This document shows, in pieces, positions 8,810 through 18,669 of a stretch of 64,000 nucleotides of DNA. The DNA is from Ligilactobacillus apodemi DSM 16634 = JCM 16172 (GTDB lineage Bacteria > Bacillota > Bacilli > Lactobacillales > Lactobacillaceae), in contig NZ_AZFT01000048.1 in assembly GCF_001434405.1 (NCBI RefSeq), forward strand, positions 1 to 64,000, in the 5' to 3' direction. The translations under genes were made by a program, and so were the position numbers. Numbering within the stretch: the first letter of the stretch is position 1; every line of letters starts with the position of its first letter. The notes under the pieces are model-generated. The model was not told the origin of the DNA. It made no database searches and saw only the letters and a list, made by a program, of their open reading frames with translations.

Positions 8810-10471
8810 CTATTTTGTTTTAAATGCTAGTGTTTCGTATGGCTCGAGCGTGAGTTCTTTAGGTAATTGGTCGTAAGTCCGTTCGTAGTTAGAACATAAA
8901 ACTGCCCCTGCACCGATTTTTTCAGGGAGTTCAAGGGTAACTTTTTTGTCGTAGAAATTATTGAAAACAAATAATTTTTCGGGGCTGTCAGTTAAGTAAC
9001 GTTCATAAGCAAAGACTTGGGGATGACTAGCAAATAATTCTTTGAAATGCCCATCAGAGATCAAAGGTTCTTGTTTACGCAGTGCGATCAGTTTTTGGTA
9101 GAAGTTAAAGATCTGGCCATTAGCTAATTCTTCTACAACATTGATCTGTGCTTGCCCGGTCGGCATCAACCACGGTTTAACGTCTGAAAAGCCCGCAAAT
9201 TCGGTAGCATCCCAGTGCATTGGCGTCCGAGAATTGTCACGTGCTTTGGTAGTAATGATCTCAAAGGCCTCGGTTGGTGACATGCCTTGTTTTAAGAGAG
9301 CATCGTAGGCGTTTTTAGCTTCAACATCGACATAGTCAGCGATCGAAGTATAGGTTGGATCGATCATCCCTAACTCTTCGCCCATATAAATAAATGGTGT
9401 ACCTCGTAAGAAATGGATCGTTGAAGCCAGCATTTGCGCCGATTTGATGCGGTAGTTTTGGGGATCACCGAAACGATTTAAGGCAAATGGTTGATCATGG
9501 TTGTTCCAAAATAAGGCGTTCCATCCGCCCCCTTGATCCATTTGAATTTGCCAATCACTGAGACATTTCTTAAGTGCCATAAAATCAAACGGCATCTTCG
9601 TCCACTTTTTGCCGTCACGATAGTCGACTTTTAGGTGATGGAAAGTAAAGACCATCGCTAATTCATGTTCTTTTGGATCGGAGTATTTGATCGAGGCCGG
9701 AAAACTAGTGGAAGACATTTCACCCACGGTAACGATCTCTTTATCTTGGCCAAAGGTTTTTTCATTTAATTCTTTGATATATTGGTGAACTACCGGTGTA
9801 TCAGTATAAAGCATTTTTTCTTGGTTTGGATCGCTTGAATCGACCAAGTTTTCATCTTTACCGATCACGTTTAACACATCGAAGCGGAACCCTTTGACGC
9901 CTTTTTGACGCCAAAAATTAACGATCTCAAACGCTTCTTGACGAACATCGGGATTATGCCAGTCAAGATCAGCTTGGGTTTTGTCGAACAAGTGAAGGTA
10001 ATAAAGATCAGTGTCGCCAAATTTTTCCCAGGCAGGCCCACCGAATTTTGATTGCCAGTTTGTCGGTAAGGAGCCATCAGCTTTAGCGGGGCGTAAGTAG
10101 AAATATTTTTGATATTTTTCATCGCCAGTTAGTGCTTTTTTAAACCATTCATGTTCAGTGGAACAATGGTTTAAGACCATATCAAGCATGACTTCGATGT
10201 TAACGGCTTTTAATTTCGCAACGAGCTCTTCAAAATCAGCCATCGTCCCAAAGCGGGGATCAATTTGGCGATAATCGGCAATATCATAGCCATTATCGTT
10301 TTGGGGGGAGACATAAAACGGATTAAACCAGATCATGTCGATATTTAACTTAGCTAAATAAGGGATTTTTTCAATGATCCCCCGTAGATCACCAAAGCCA
10401 TCGCCATTAGAATCATAAAATGATTTGGGATAGATTTGATAAATAACTTTTTTTCCTAATTGTGTTTGCAT
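8810..10471 (-). CDS. treC: Trehalose-6-phosphate hydrolase
   Basis: GH13 alpha-glucosidase of 553 aa that splits trehalose-6-phosphate into glucose and glucose-6-phosphate in the cytosol. The N-terminal IYQIYPKSFYDSNGDG and GFRFDVLNVIG (nucleophile Asp198) match the TreC branch. The acid/base Glu251 is in VGEMSS, and the third catalytic region is NNHDQP. It is 20 bases downstream of treR with a strong SD (TAAGGAGG) and is divergent from the trehalose PTS gene. Oligo-1,6-glucosidase is the main alternative, but the treR and PTS context favours treC. Confidence 0.92.
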   Translation of the reverse strand: MQTQLGKKVIYQIYPKSFYDSNGDGFGDLRGIIEKIPYLAKLNIDMIWFNPFYVSPQNDNGYDIADYRQIDPRFGTMADFEELVAKLKAVNIEVMLDMVLNHCSTEHEWFKKALTGDEKYQKYFYLRPAKADGSLPTNWQSKFGGPAWEKFGDTDLYYLHLFDKTQADLDWHNPDVRQEAFEIVNFWRQKGVKGFRFDVLNVIGKDENLVDSSDPNQEKMLYTDTPVVHQYIKELNEKTFGQDKEIVTVGEMSSTSFPASIKYSDPKEHELAMVFTFHHLKVDYRDGKKWTKMPFDFMALKKCLSDWQIQMDQGGGWNALFWNNHDQPFALNRFGDPQNYRIKSAQMLASTIHFLRGTPFIYMGEELGMIDPTYTSIADYVDVEAKNAYDALLKQGMSPTEAFEIITTKARDNSRTPMHWDATEFAGFSDVKPWLMPTGQAQINVVEELANGQIFNFYQKLIALRKQEPLISDGHFKELFASHPQVFAYERYLTDSPEKLFVFNNFYDKKVTLELPEKIGAGAVLCSNYERTYDQLPKELTLEPYETLAFKTK

Positions 10472-10491
10472 GTCTCTTTTGCCTCCTTAGG

Positions 10492-11208
10492 TCAGTGGTT
10501 TAGTTTTTTGCGCCGCGCAAAGTCAATGAATTTGAATTTGTCAGGGCGATGATATGAAGTTGTGAGTTGAAAAGGCGTTGTGTCCGCAAGATAAGATAAA
10601 CTGCGGACTACAACGGCAGGCTCATTAGCCTTTAGTGCTAATTTTTCGGCGATCGCAGGTTCAACTTGTTCAACCGTGATCTCCTTAGTAGCGTAGTCAA
10701 TCTCCAAGCCTAACTCATTTTCTAAATAAGCGTAGAGCGAATGTTGCGCCACGTCTTTTGGTAAAACCGTGATCGGTGGATCTAACAGATAGTCTTGATC
10801 TAAAACGGCTGGCTGTTGATCAATGATGCGCAACCGTTCGATAAAGATCGCTTTTTTGGCTTCGATCGGTGTTTGCCCGAAATATTTAGGTGCAGCGCCT
10901 GTTTTTTGTTGGAGCACCTTAGTTTGAGCGTGTAACCCAAGTGAGTCATTTAATTCTTGGAAACTAGTGATCCCCGAGATCGGGAACGTATATTTTTGGA
11001 TATCTAAGACTAAAGAACCTTTGCCTTTTAATTTTTGGATCAAGCCTAATTCTGCCAGATGATTAAGTGCCTTGCGGGTAGTTTCACGTGATGTCCCGTA
11101 GAGTTCGCAGAGTTGCTTTTCACTAGGTAAAAAATCGCCTGGCAAGAATTGTTGGTGTTTGATCTTTTCGGCGAGATCTTGTGCGATCATCTCATGTTTT
11201 AAGCCCAA
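10492..11208 (-). CDS. treR: Trehalose operon repressor, GntR family
   Basis: 238-aa repressor with an N-terminal GntR winged helix (KQLCELYGTSRETTRKALNHL) and a C-terminal UTRA ligand domain (FQELNDSLGL through VVRSLSYL). In TreR proteins the inducer is trehalose-6-phosphate. The frame is open far upstream, but the SD AAAGGATG places the start at a TTG at 11208 (LGLKHEMIAQ), which gives the normal TreR length. It heads a treR-treC transcript and diverges from the PTS gene. Two inverted copies of GATGTCTATACATGT in the shared promoter region are its probable operators. Confidence 0.9.
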   Translation of the reverse strand: MGLKHEMIAQDLAEKIKHQQFLPGDFLPSEKQLCELYGTSRETTRKALNHLAELGLIQKLKGKGSLVLDIQKYTFPISGITSFQELNDSLGLHAQTKVLQQKTGAAPKYFGQTPIEAKKAIFIERLRIIDQQPAVLDQDYLLDPPITVLPKDVAQHSLYAYLENELGLEIDYATKEITVEQVEPAIAEKLALKANEPAVVVRSLSYLADTTPFQLTTSYHRPDKFKFIDFARRKKLNH

Positions 11209-11222
11209 ATTATCACATCCTT

Positions 11223-11238
11223 TAGTTAACGTTTTCTC
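11223..11238 (-). promoter_or_regulatory. Possible cre site in front of treR
   Basis: The minus strand reads AGAAAACGTTAACT, close to the CcpA consensus TGWAANCGNTNWCA. It lies just upstream of the treR SD. The match is moderate. Confidence 0.4.
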
Positions 11239-11250
11239 TATTGTAACACA

Positions 11251-11265
11251 GATGTCTATACATGT
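11251..11265. promoter_or_regulatory. treO: TreR operator copy 1
   Basis: GATGTCTATACATGT, the exact reverse complement of the second copy at 11326-11340. It is on the treR side of the divergent promoter region. Confidence 0.75.
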
Positions 11266-11319
11266 ACAAAAAGATTTATTTACTTTAATATCAACGTTGT
11301 AAATGTTTGCAAAAAAGTG

Positions 11320-11349
11320 TTGACAACATGTATAGACATCATGTATATT
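11320..11349 (+). promoter_or_regulatory. Promoter of the trehalose PTS gene with embedded operator
   Basis: -35 TTGACA at 11320-11325 and -10 TATATT at 11344-11349 (18-base spacer). The second TreR operator (11326-11340) fills the spacer, so a bound repressor would block RNA polymerase. A cre-like CGAAAGCGTTTTA follows at 11365-11377. Confidence 0.8.
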
Positions 11350-11395
11350 AAATGCAGAAAAAAACGAAAGCGTTTTAAAAACGGAGGGAAAAATA

Positions 11396-13315
11396 ATGGC
11401 AACAAATAAGGTTGTGTTAGGGGCACCTGCTGCCGGCCAAGCAATTGCCCTTGATAAAGTACAAGATGAAGTATTTTCGACCGGGATGATGGGACAAGGT
11501 TTTGGCCTAGAACCAGTAGGCGAAGAAATTGTTGCTCCCGTAGCGGGTGAGATCACGATGATCGCTGAATCAAAACATGCGATCGGAATCGTGACTAAAG
11601 AAGGACTTGAAGTTTTGATCCATATGGGGATCGATACGGTAGGACTTCACGGTGAACCTTTTGAACTAGCGATCGAAGTCGGACAACAAGTTACAGCCGG
11701 TCAAAAGATCGCCAATATGGCACTAGAAAACATTAAGTTAGCAGGCTTGCAAACAACGATCATGGTTTTGATCACTAATTCAGCCGACAAATTAGCTGGT
11801 TTAGATGTAGAAGAGTTAGAAGTTGTAGCGGGACAAACCGTTGCGACAGCTTATGTTAAAGCAGCACTAAAGAAAAATGGCAAACTCAACTATGATGCTT
11901 TAGCCGATGTCATCATCGAAAATGTCGGGGGAAAAGAAAACGTCAATAATTTAATTCATTGTATTACTCGTTTGCGCTTCTACTTGAAAGATGAAAAACT
12001 TGCTAATGATGATGTTTTGCGAAATACTGACGGTGTGATCGATGTTATGCATGCTTCGGGGCAATATCAAGTCGTGATCGGCAATGAGGTTACGAATGTC
12101 TTTGATGCAGTCATGAAAAAAATGCCAGCTCTAAGCGAACAAGATACACCACAAACAGCGCCAGAAGATGATGACCGTAATCCAGTCAGTCGCGCATTTA
12201 GCAGTTTGATCGGGATCATTACCGGTTCAATGAGTCCAGTTGTGGGTGTGATCGCAGCTGCCGGGATCATCAAAGGTTTACTTGCGTTATTGACCTTGCC
12301 ACAGTTGGGTGGTTTGCTTGATGTCAAAGATACTGCCTATATCACGGTAAGCTCGATCGCTGACGCTGCCTTTTATTTCTTACCGATTTTAGTTGGTTTT
12401 TCGGCGGCTAAACGTTTAGGGGGCGATCCAATCGTTACGGCGGTGATCGGGGGCGTCTTGACTTATCCACAATTAGTTGATTGGGGAAAAAATTTCAAAG
12501 ACATGTTTAGTATCGGTGGCTTTGAATTCCAGTTCTTAAACTATACGTATTCGATCTTCCCAATGATCTTAGCTGCCTATCTGGCTAAGAAATTAGGGGA
12601 TTGGTTGAAGAAAGTCTTGCCTAACTATCTGCAAATGATCTTTAATCCACTTATTACGGTTCTAGTTGTTTCAGTTGTAACCTTAGTGATCACTGGTCCG
12701 ATCATCCAAGGTGCTGCTAATGGGATCGCTGATTTCATCAACTGGTTAGTTCATGTTTCTGGCTGGGCTGGTGGTTTGCTCATTGGTGGGTTCTATCAGT
12801 TGCTCGTTATTTTCGGGCTCCACTGGGGTGTGGTACCATTGGTCGCACAACAGCTCTCGGCTAGTGGCCAAAGTTCATTAAATGCGATTATCTCAGTTAC
12901 GATGGTTTCACAAGGTGCCGCTGTTTTAGCGGTTGCGATCAAGTCACGTAAAAATGACATGAAATCATTAGGGATCGCCGCTGCAATCTCTGCTTTTTGT
13001 GGGGTAACAGAACCTGCGATCTATGGGATCAACTTGCGCTACCGTAAAGTCTTTATTTCCGGCTTGATCGGTTCAGCAGTAGGGGGCTTTATCACCGGTT
13101 TGATGCACGGAACGATGTTTGGTTTTACTGGCTCTTTGATCGGATTCCCATCATTTTTCAACCCGGCACAACCAACAGAATTAACTAGTTTTTATGCCTT
13201 CTTATTCTCTAGTGTAGCTGCCTTAGTGATCAGTTTCTTAGTAACTTGGTTCTGGGGCTACAACGATGAGATGGAAATGGGCAAAAAAGTTGAAAAGAAA
13301 AAACGTCCAAGCTAA
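11396..13315 (+). CDS. Trehalose-type PTS permease, EIIABC fusion
   Basis: 639-aa glucose-family PTS permease that imports and phosphorylates its sugar; trehalose is inferred from treR-treC next door. Domain order is EIIA (about 1-150, active His in VLIHMGIDTV), EIIB (about 160-245, phosphorylated Cys in NLIHCITRLRF) and membrane EIIC (about 265-625). EIIA at the N-terminus is not the common B-C-A order. The SD GGAGGGA is 8 bases upstream of the ATG. It is regulated by TreR sites and probably by CcpA. Confidence 0.9.
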   Translation: MATNKVVLGAPAAGQAIALDKVQDEVFSTGMMGQGFGLEPVGEEIVAPVAGEITMIAESKHAIGIVTKEGLEVLIHMGIDTVGLHGEPFELAIEVGQQVTAGQKIANMALENIKLAGLQTTIMVLITNSADKLAGLDVEELEVVAGQTVATAYVKAALKKNGKLNYDALADVIIENVGGKENVNNLIHCITRLRFYLKDEKLANDDVLRNTDGVIDVMHASGQYQVVIGNEVTNVFDAVMKKMPALSEQDTPQTAPEDDDRNPVSRAFSSLIGIITGSMSPVVGVIAAAGIIKGLLALLTLPQLGGLLDVKDTAYITVSSIADAAFYFLPILVGFSAAKRLGGDPIVTAVIGGVLTYPQLVDWGKNFKDMFSIGGFEFQFLNYTYSIFPMILAAYLAKKLGDWLKKVLPNYLQMIFNPLITVLVVSVVTLVITGPIIQGAANGIADFINWLVHVSGWAGGLLIGGFYQLLVIFGLHWGVVPLVAQQLSASGQSSLNAIISVTMVSQGAAVLAVAIKSRKNDMKSLGIAAAISAFCGVTEPAIYGINLRYRKVFISGLIGSAVGGFITGLMHGTMFGFTGSLIGFPSFFNPAQPTELTSFYAFLFSSVAALVISFLVTWFWGYNDEMEMGKKVEKKKRPS

Positions 13316-13324
13316 AAAATAACT

Positions 13325-13371
13325 AAAAAAAGAACCACCTTTGACATTTTAACGTCAAGGGTGGTTCTTTT
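13325..13371. terminator. Bidirectional terminator after the trehalose PTS gene
   Basis: AAAGAACCACC-TTTGAC with GTCAA-GGGTGGTTCTTT, flanked by A and T runs, between two convergent genes. Confidence 0.88.
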
Positions 13372-13374
13372 AGG

Positions 13375-15273
13375 TTAGTTTGATTTTAAAGTAACGTTAG
13401 CAACAACTTCACCATGTTTGAGCTGTTGGTCGACGTTTAATTTCAAGTTGGCGATATTTCGTGGTTGAGTGAAAAAGACGATCACGGAATCTGATAGACC
13501 AGCTTGTTTAAGGACTTCAGGATCAAATTCTAACAGTAATTGTCCCGCTTTAAAATGCTGTCCGTCAGCATAATGCGTAATAAAACCATTACCACGTAAT
13601 TTTACGGTATCAATGCCCACATGGATGACGACTTCTAAACCGTCGTTGGCGACTAATCCCAAGACGTGTTTAGTTGAGAAGGTGAAGTGAACTTGACCAT
13701 CAAACGGAGCGTAGATTTTATTTTCAGTTGGCTTGATCGTAAAGCCTGTTGCCTTGAAATCAGGCAATTGCTCGTTAGGAAGGGCTTTAACAAAACCAGA
13801 AACTGGTGCTAATAATGTAATTTTCTTACCGGGATCGGTGATCGCCACGGCTGTTTTCCCAGCTGCAAGTTTATCTTTTAGTTCTTCCACGATCGTCGCA
13901 TGTTTCTTTTCAGAAAGTTTGACTTTAGTTAAAAAGATCACTAAGGCTAATACGGCAAGCACTAAAGGTATGTAGAAGGCCAAACTTTCAAAAACTTTGA
14001 TATCTTTAGCGGTCATGTTGGCAGCAGTAGCCGAACCAGTCATGCCAGCTGCTAAAGCAATATAACCGACTAAGCCGTTGGCAAATGCGCCTGTCAATTT
14101 ATCGATCATCGGACGGACAGCTAAGACGACTGCTTCGTTACGTTCACCGGTCTTTAATTGTCCGTATTCGATCGCATCAGTCAACGTCAAAACGGTTACA
14201 AGTTGAGCGAAAGTGATATTGAATAAGATCAAACCAAGGATCAATAAAAAGATATTTTCCCGCGCAAAAATAAAAATGAAATATGAGCTGATCATACAGC
14301 ATTGTCCAAAACAAAAGAGCCATTTACGTGGGATGAATTTATTTAAGATCGGATAGATCGGAGCGGTAAAAAAGCCGACTAAAATGGCGATCAATCCGGC
14401 GATACTAAAATATTGGGGCTTGCCTAAAATGAACTTAAAGAAATAATAAAAGACCCCATTAGTGACAACATTAGCTAACGAATACATAAAATAAGCTAAA
14501 CTTGCCCATAAGATCTGGTCATTTTTGGCTAGCCCTAAAAAGACATCTTTAAAGGTCGTCTTTTGTTTGGCGGCAGAACGGATCAAGTTATCCTTTTCAT
14601 TTGTCCCTTTGACTACGATCACCGCACAAATCACGGCTAAAAGGGAGATGATCCCCGCAAAGACGAGCCAGCCAAAGGCACCTTGGGTATGTTTGCCAGT
14701 TTTTATAAAAGTAAAGTAAGTCACGATCGGAACAACGATGATCGTTAAACCATTCCAACCGATCGCCCCACTAAACGAGCCTAGAGACGTGTAGATCCCA
14801 CGTTCTTTACTGTCTTCACTCAAAGCAGGGACCATGCCCCAATAAGACACATCGGAAAATGAATAAAAGACATCTAGTAAGACAAATAAGATCACAAATA
14901 AAATTGCAAAAGCGATCCAATTAACGTTTACTAATCCAAAGATCCCGGTAAATAAGATGATCATGATGATAGCGCTGACAACATTACCCAGCAAAATCCA
15001 TGGTTTAAATTTTCCCCAACGGGTCTTAGTGTTATCCACGATATTACCTAAGAGCGGATCAATAAAGATCTCAAAGACGCGGATGATAACGATCAAGCTG
15101 GTGACTAAGCCGATCAACTGTCCGGCTATTTTGGATGAAAGTTTACTGAATAATCCTGCAGTGACAAAAACGATAAAGTAATTGCTTAAGACCCCGTAAA
15201 AGGCAGCATGGCCTAAATTACCCATGGCAAAAGCAAATTTAGAAATCCAAGAATGTGCATGTGTTTTTTGCAT
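13375..15273 (-). CDS. lacS: LacS-type galactoside:cation symporter with EIIA domain
   Basis: 632-aa GPH-family (MFS_2) transporter. Residues 1-455 are the 12-span permease (IDPLLGNIVDNTKTRWGKFKPW loop region, then further spans). Residues about 475-632 are a glucose-type EIIA domain with the phosphorylatable His in VIHVGIDTV. This fusion is the hallmark of LacS/RafP, in which HPr phosphorylation tunes uptake of lactose, galactose or raffinose. No intracellular beta-galactosidase is adjacent, so the sugar is not settled. The SD CAGGGGGA precedes the ATG. Several palindromes stand in its leader (15291-15308, 15348-15368). Confidence 0.88.
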   Translation of the reverse strand: MQKTHAHSWISKFAFAMGNLGHAAFYGVLSNYFIVFVTAGLFSKLSSKIAGQLIGLVTSLIVIIRVFEIFIDPLLGNIVDNTKTRWGKFKPWILLGNVVSAIIMIILFTGIFGLVNVNWIAFAILFVILFVLLDVFYSFSDVSYWGMVPALSEDSKERGIYTSLGSFSGAIGWNGLTIIVVPIVTYFTFIKTGKHTQGAFGWLVFAGIISLLAVICAVIVVKGTNEKDNLIRSAAKQKTTFKDVFLGLAKNDQILWASLAYFMYSLANVVTNGVFYYFFKFILGKPQYFSIAGLIAILVGFFTAPIYPILNKFIPRKWLFCFGQCCMISSYFIFIFARENIFLLILGLILFNITFAQLVTVLTLTDAIEYGQLKTGERNEAVVLAVRPMIDKLTGAFANGLVGYIALAAGMTGSATAANMTAKDIKVFESLAFYIPLVLAVLALVIFLTKVKLSEKKHATIVEELKDKLAAGKTAVAITDPGKKITLLAPVSGFVKALPNEQLPDFKATGFTIKPTENKIYAPFDGQVHFTFSTKHVLGLVANDGLEVVIHVGIDTVKLRGNGFITHYADGQHFKAGQLLLEFDPEVLKQAGLSDSVIVFFTQPRNIANLKLNVDQQLKHGEVVANVTLKSN

Positions 15274-15290
15274 AATAATAATCCCCCTGA

Positions 15291-15308
15291 ATGCAAGTTA
15301 ACTTGCAT
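15291..15308. promoter_or_regulatory. Perfect 18-base palindrome in the lacS leader
   Basis: ATGCAAGTT/AACTTGCAT, directly upstream of the lacS SD. It could be a regulator site or a small RNA hairpin limiting translation. Confidence 0.55.
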
Positions 15309-15347
15309 CTTTCAGTTAGCTGTTGAATTCAGGTCTAATGATACAAC

Positions 15348-15368
15348 TATTTACTTAATAAGTAAATA
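15348..15368. promoter_or_regulatory. Perfect 21-base palindrome, probable LacI-type operator
   Basis: Arms TATTTACTTA and TAAGTAAATA around one central base, in the lacS promoter region. It is preceded on the plus strand by ATGATACAACTA, which recurs upstream of the LacI gene next to an ACTAATTAGT palindrome (16549-16558). Confidence 0.6.
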
Positions 15369-15391
15369 AAATTACTAAATTTTCAGTAAAT

Positions 15392-15420
15392 AAAAACCGC
15401 AGATCGGTAAAATCTGCGGT
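15392..15420 (-). terminator. Terminator of the LacI-type gene
   Basis: On the minus strand ACCGCAGAT / ATCTGCGGT followed by TTTTTATTT. It separates the regulator transcript from lacS, so the two are not an operon. Confidence 0.75.
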
Positions 15421-15493
15421 GAAATAAGCTGAAATAGAGCTTGTTTGTGGTAAATGTCAATTAAGCTAATCTCTGCATTGTTAGGGAGAATAA

Positions 15494-16507
<1,014 letters not shown>

Positions 16508-16544
16508 TTAGAGTTATGTCTTTATTTTACATGATGGTCTGATA

Positions 16545-16566
16545 TTTTACTAATTAGTTGTATCAT
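16545..16566. promoter_or_regulatory. Possible autoregulatory operator of the LacI gene
   Basis: TTTTACTAATTAGTTG followed by TATCAT. It contains the palindrome ACTAATTAGT and, on the minus strand, the ATGATACAACTA word also found at lacS (15339-15350). Confidence 0.45.
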
Positions 16567-16733
16567 ATATAATTTTTTGCTTAACTTTTTCATAAATAAT
16601 CTTATTTTTTGTTTAACAGCAATTAGTTATGACTGTTTTTAGTTGACCCTTAAAATGGGCTGATTATAAAATTATAGTTGTTAAATTAATTTAAGTTATT
16701 GGTTAAAAAATATTATTTACGGAGGCAATGAAG

Positions 16734-17129
16734 ATGAGTGAAATCTTGTTGAAAGAAGATGATAAGACAGTTAAATTGAGTGTTCCTTATGGGTATTACG
16801 TTTTTGCTGAAATGTCTACGATGACAGAATTTAACGTAAAAATGACCCTACGTGACGGTCATTCTAAAAAAGAATCATTTGTAGGTGAACGTCACAGTAA
16901 GGAAACTTTACCACCGATCCGTGGGTTTTATCAATGTGATTATGATGAGACCGAATTATATTTGCAGATCGAAGAGCCGGTAGAACTAGATATCAGAGTC
17001 GATAGTACCGATCTTTATGATGAAAATGAAGAGCTAGCCGTACGTACGGTAACTGTAGTCGGCAGAGATATGGCTGATGATAAGTATAATGATTTTATGT
17101 TGCATTTGACGATTATGCGCTGTGCTTAA
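16734..17129 (+). CDS. Hypothetical 131-aa cytosolic protein
   Basis: I do not recognise the family. Two ATGs are in frame (16728, 16734); the SD GGAGG at 16721-16725 is too close to the first, so 16734 is chosen. The sequence alternates charged and beta-prone stretches (LYLQIEEPVELDIRVDS, RTVTVVGRDM) and looks like a small beta-rich domain. It has no signal peptide, no membrane segment and two cysteines near the C-terminal half. It is monocistronic, between the LacI gene and a gene fragment. The gene is well supported by its SD and codon use; the function is unknown. Confidence 0.65.
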   Translation: MSEILLKEDDKTVKLSVPYGYYVFAEMSTMTEFNVKMTLRDGHSKKESFVGERHSKETLPPIRGFYQCDYDETELYLQIEEPVELDIRVDSTDLYDENEELAVRTVTVVGRDMADDKYNDFMLHLTIMRCA

Positions 17130-17558
17130 TAGATGTGCTCTAAATAAAGGCTGAGTGTGAGTAACAAAAGAGAATAATAACCTTTTGGTGTGAATTTTAT
17201 AATTAGAAAGCGCATCAAGAAACAATGGAAGCCCTTTTTAGCGGAGATATATTTTTCAAAATATTAATTAAAAAAATAAAATTAAAAACAACTATGTATT
17301 TATAGTGAAAAATTAGTAAATTTATGCATAAAAAATAGTATTATAGTAATAAATATTGATTTGAATGTTTTTATGCTATTCAAACAGCATAAAAATTCAG
17401 ATCAACAGCGTTTCGGGTTATTTGTTTTTGGGAGATGAAGCCTCATCTAAAGTAAACAGATGGGGTGTTTTGCCTTGCTTTCCTACTCAGTTAAAGGAGA
17501 CGGTGTTGCTTTAAGCGTGTTTTTATGGATTTTGTTTTTTAGTAATTTAGGAGAGTGA
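17130..17558. other. AT-rich gap with two hairpins
   Basis: No complete gene is supported. A strong hairpin lies at 17368-17395 (TTTTTATGCT / AGCATAAAAA, 8-base loop), possibly a terminator. A weaker hairpin (CTCATCT / AGATGGG) lies at about 17442-17466. Frame 17460-17558 reads openly into the following fragment except for a TGA at 17556-17558. Confidence 0.5.
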
Positions 17559-18476
17559 TTCGGTATTTTTATTGATGGAATAGCAATTAAATATGATCGG
17601 CTAGCTGATAATAAAGTAAAGTTGGTGTTTGTTGATGCTGCCGATTTGAGTTCTCCCCGAAAACTTTATTCAAAAGATGAGCAAAAATTGGTCAGTGAAG
17701 ATATCGTTACCAGTGAACAGCGAAAAACTTATGAGCGAATCGAGCTGCTTTTTGGAGGGCTTTATCGCCGAACTGGACAAACTTTGCAGTTTACCGGTGA
17801 TGATACGATCTCTGAGCTAAAGTTACAAGATATGGCAGGAAATCATCTAGGCAAAACAGCTTCAGATCTTGCATCTCCAGTAACAGATGGGGTCGTCTAT
17901 GTCCCCTTAAAATTTACTAAGGCTCAGGTCGATTATGAATTTTTCGGACTTAAATCTGAAAGAGAATCTGCTTTAGTAGCTGAATATAGTGCGACTAAGC
18001 ATGAACAAACGACCACAAAAACTTATTTAACGACTAAGTTTGTTGATCCTAAGGGACGTGCTTTACGTCGGGCAAGACGCCAAAAAGTATTGTGGAATAT
18101 TTGCCGTAAGATCGACATTATCAGTGGTAAGATCCTTGAGTATTCAAAAATTCCCGAAAAACTGAGTTATGCTACTGAAAAAAGCCCAGTGATCCCGGGG
18201 TATATTGCAGAAACTCCAGGAATAGTTCAAACAGAATTAGAAGTTAAAGAACAAAATATCACCTATCAACAAATTGGACAGATCGTTGCGATCAATCAAA
18301 GTGGTGATCTCTTAAAAAAGATCCCTTATCGCAATGATCAACAAGATGCAACTAAGGCGGCGGAAACACTTTTGCCTAAGATCAAGGGTTATCATCGCAC
18401 GGTGGAAAACGAAACGATCGTGCCACATGATCCGTTGCGTGATATTACGATCAAATATTGTAAAAATTGTAGTTAA
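17559..18476 (+). pseudogene. Fragment of a mucin-binding (MucBP-like) surface protein
   Basis: The frame is open from 17559. The first usable start is a TTG at 17622 (284 aa) with no good SD. Residues about 130-215 resemble MucBP-type repeats (TYLTTKFVDPKGRAL, IIPGYIAETP-like segment VIPGYIAETPG, then VKEQNITYQQIG). Full-length relatives carry a secretion signal, many repeats and an LPXTG anchor; none of these is present. The stretch upstream to 17460 is open in the same frame apart from one TGA at 17556. This suggests a decayed surface adhesin, or a gene interrupted by a nonsense codon. Codon use is like the surrounding genes, so decay may be recent. Confidence 0.5.
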
Positions 18477-18481
18477 TTTTT

Positions 18482-18516
18482 AAACGACTTGCACATTAGG
18501 TGGAGGTCGTTTTTTG
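18482..18516 (+). terminator. Terminator after the MucBP-like fragment
   Basis: AAACGACTT / AGGTCGTTT (with G-U pair) and a T run. A TATACT at 18576-18581 may be the -10 of the next gene. Confidence 0.7.
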
Positions 18517-18669
18517 TATCCATAGATAGACTTGATTTTAGCAGTATATCATTAAGTAATGTGCGCTAAAAATGATATACTAGTTTTTGAAACTGTAGGG
18601 TGGTATTAAGAATATCGCTAAGGATTTTAGGAAAGGAAAACTATTTTTGATAAATAGTTAGGGAAGAAA

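Noticed and set aside
17556-17558. Selenocysteine at the in-frame TGA
   Set aside because: No SECIS-like hairpin follows directly, and surface adhesin fragments are not selenoproteins. A nonsense mutation or unrelated upstream frame is simpler.
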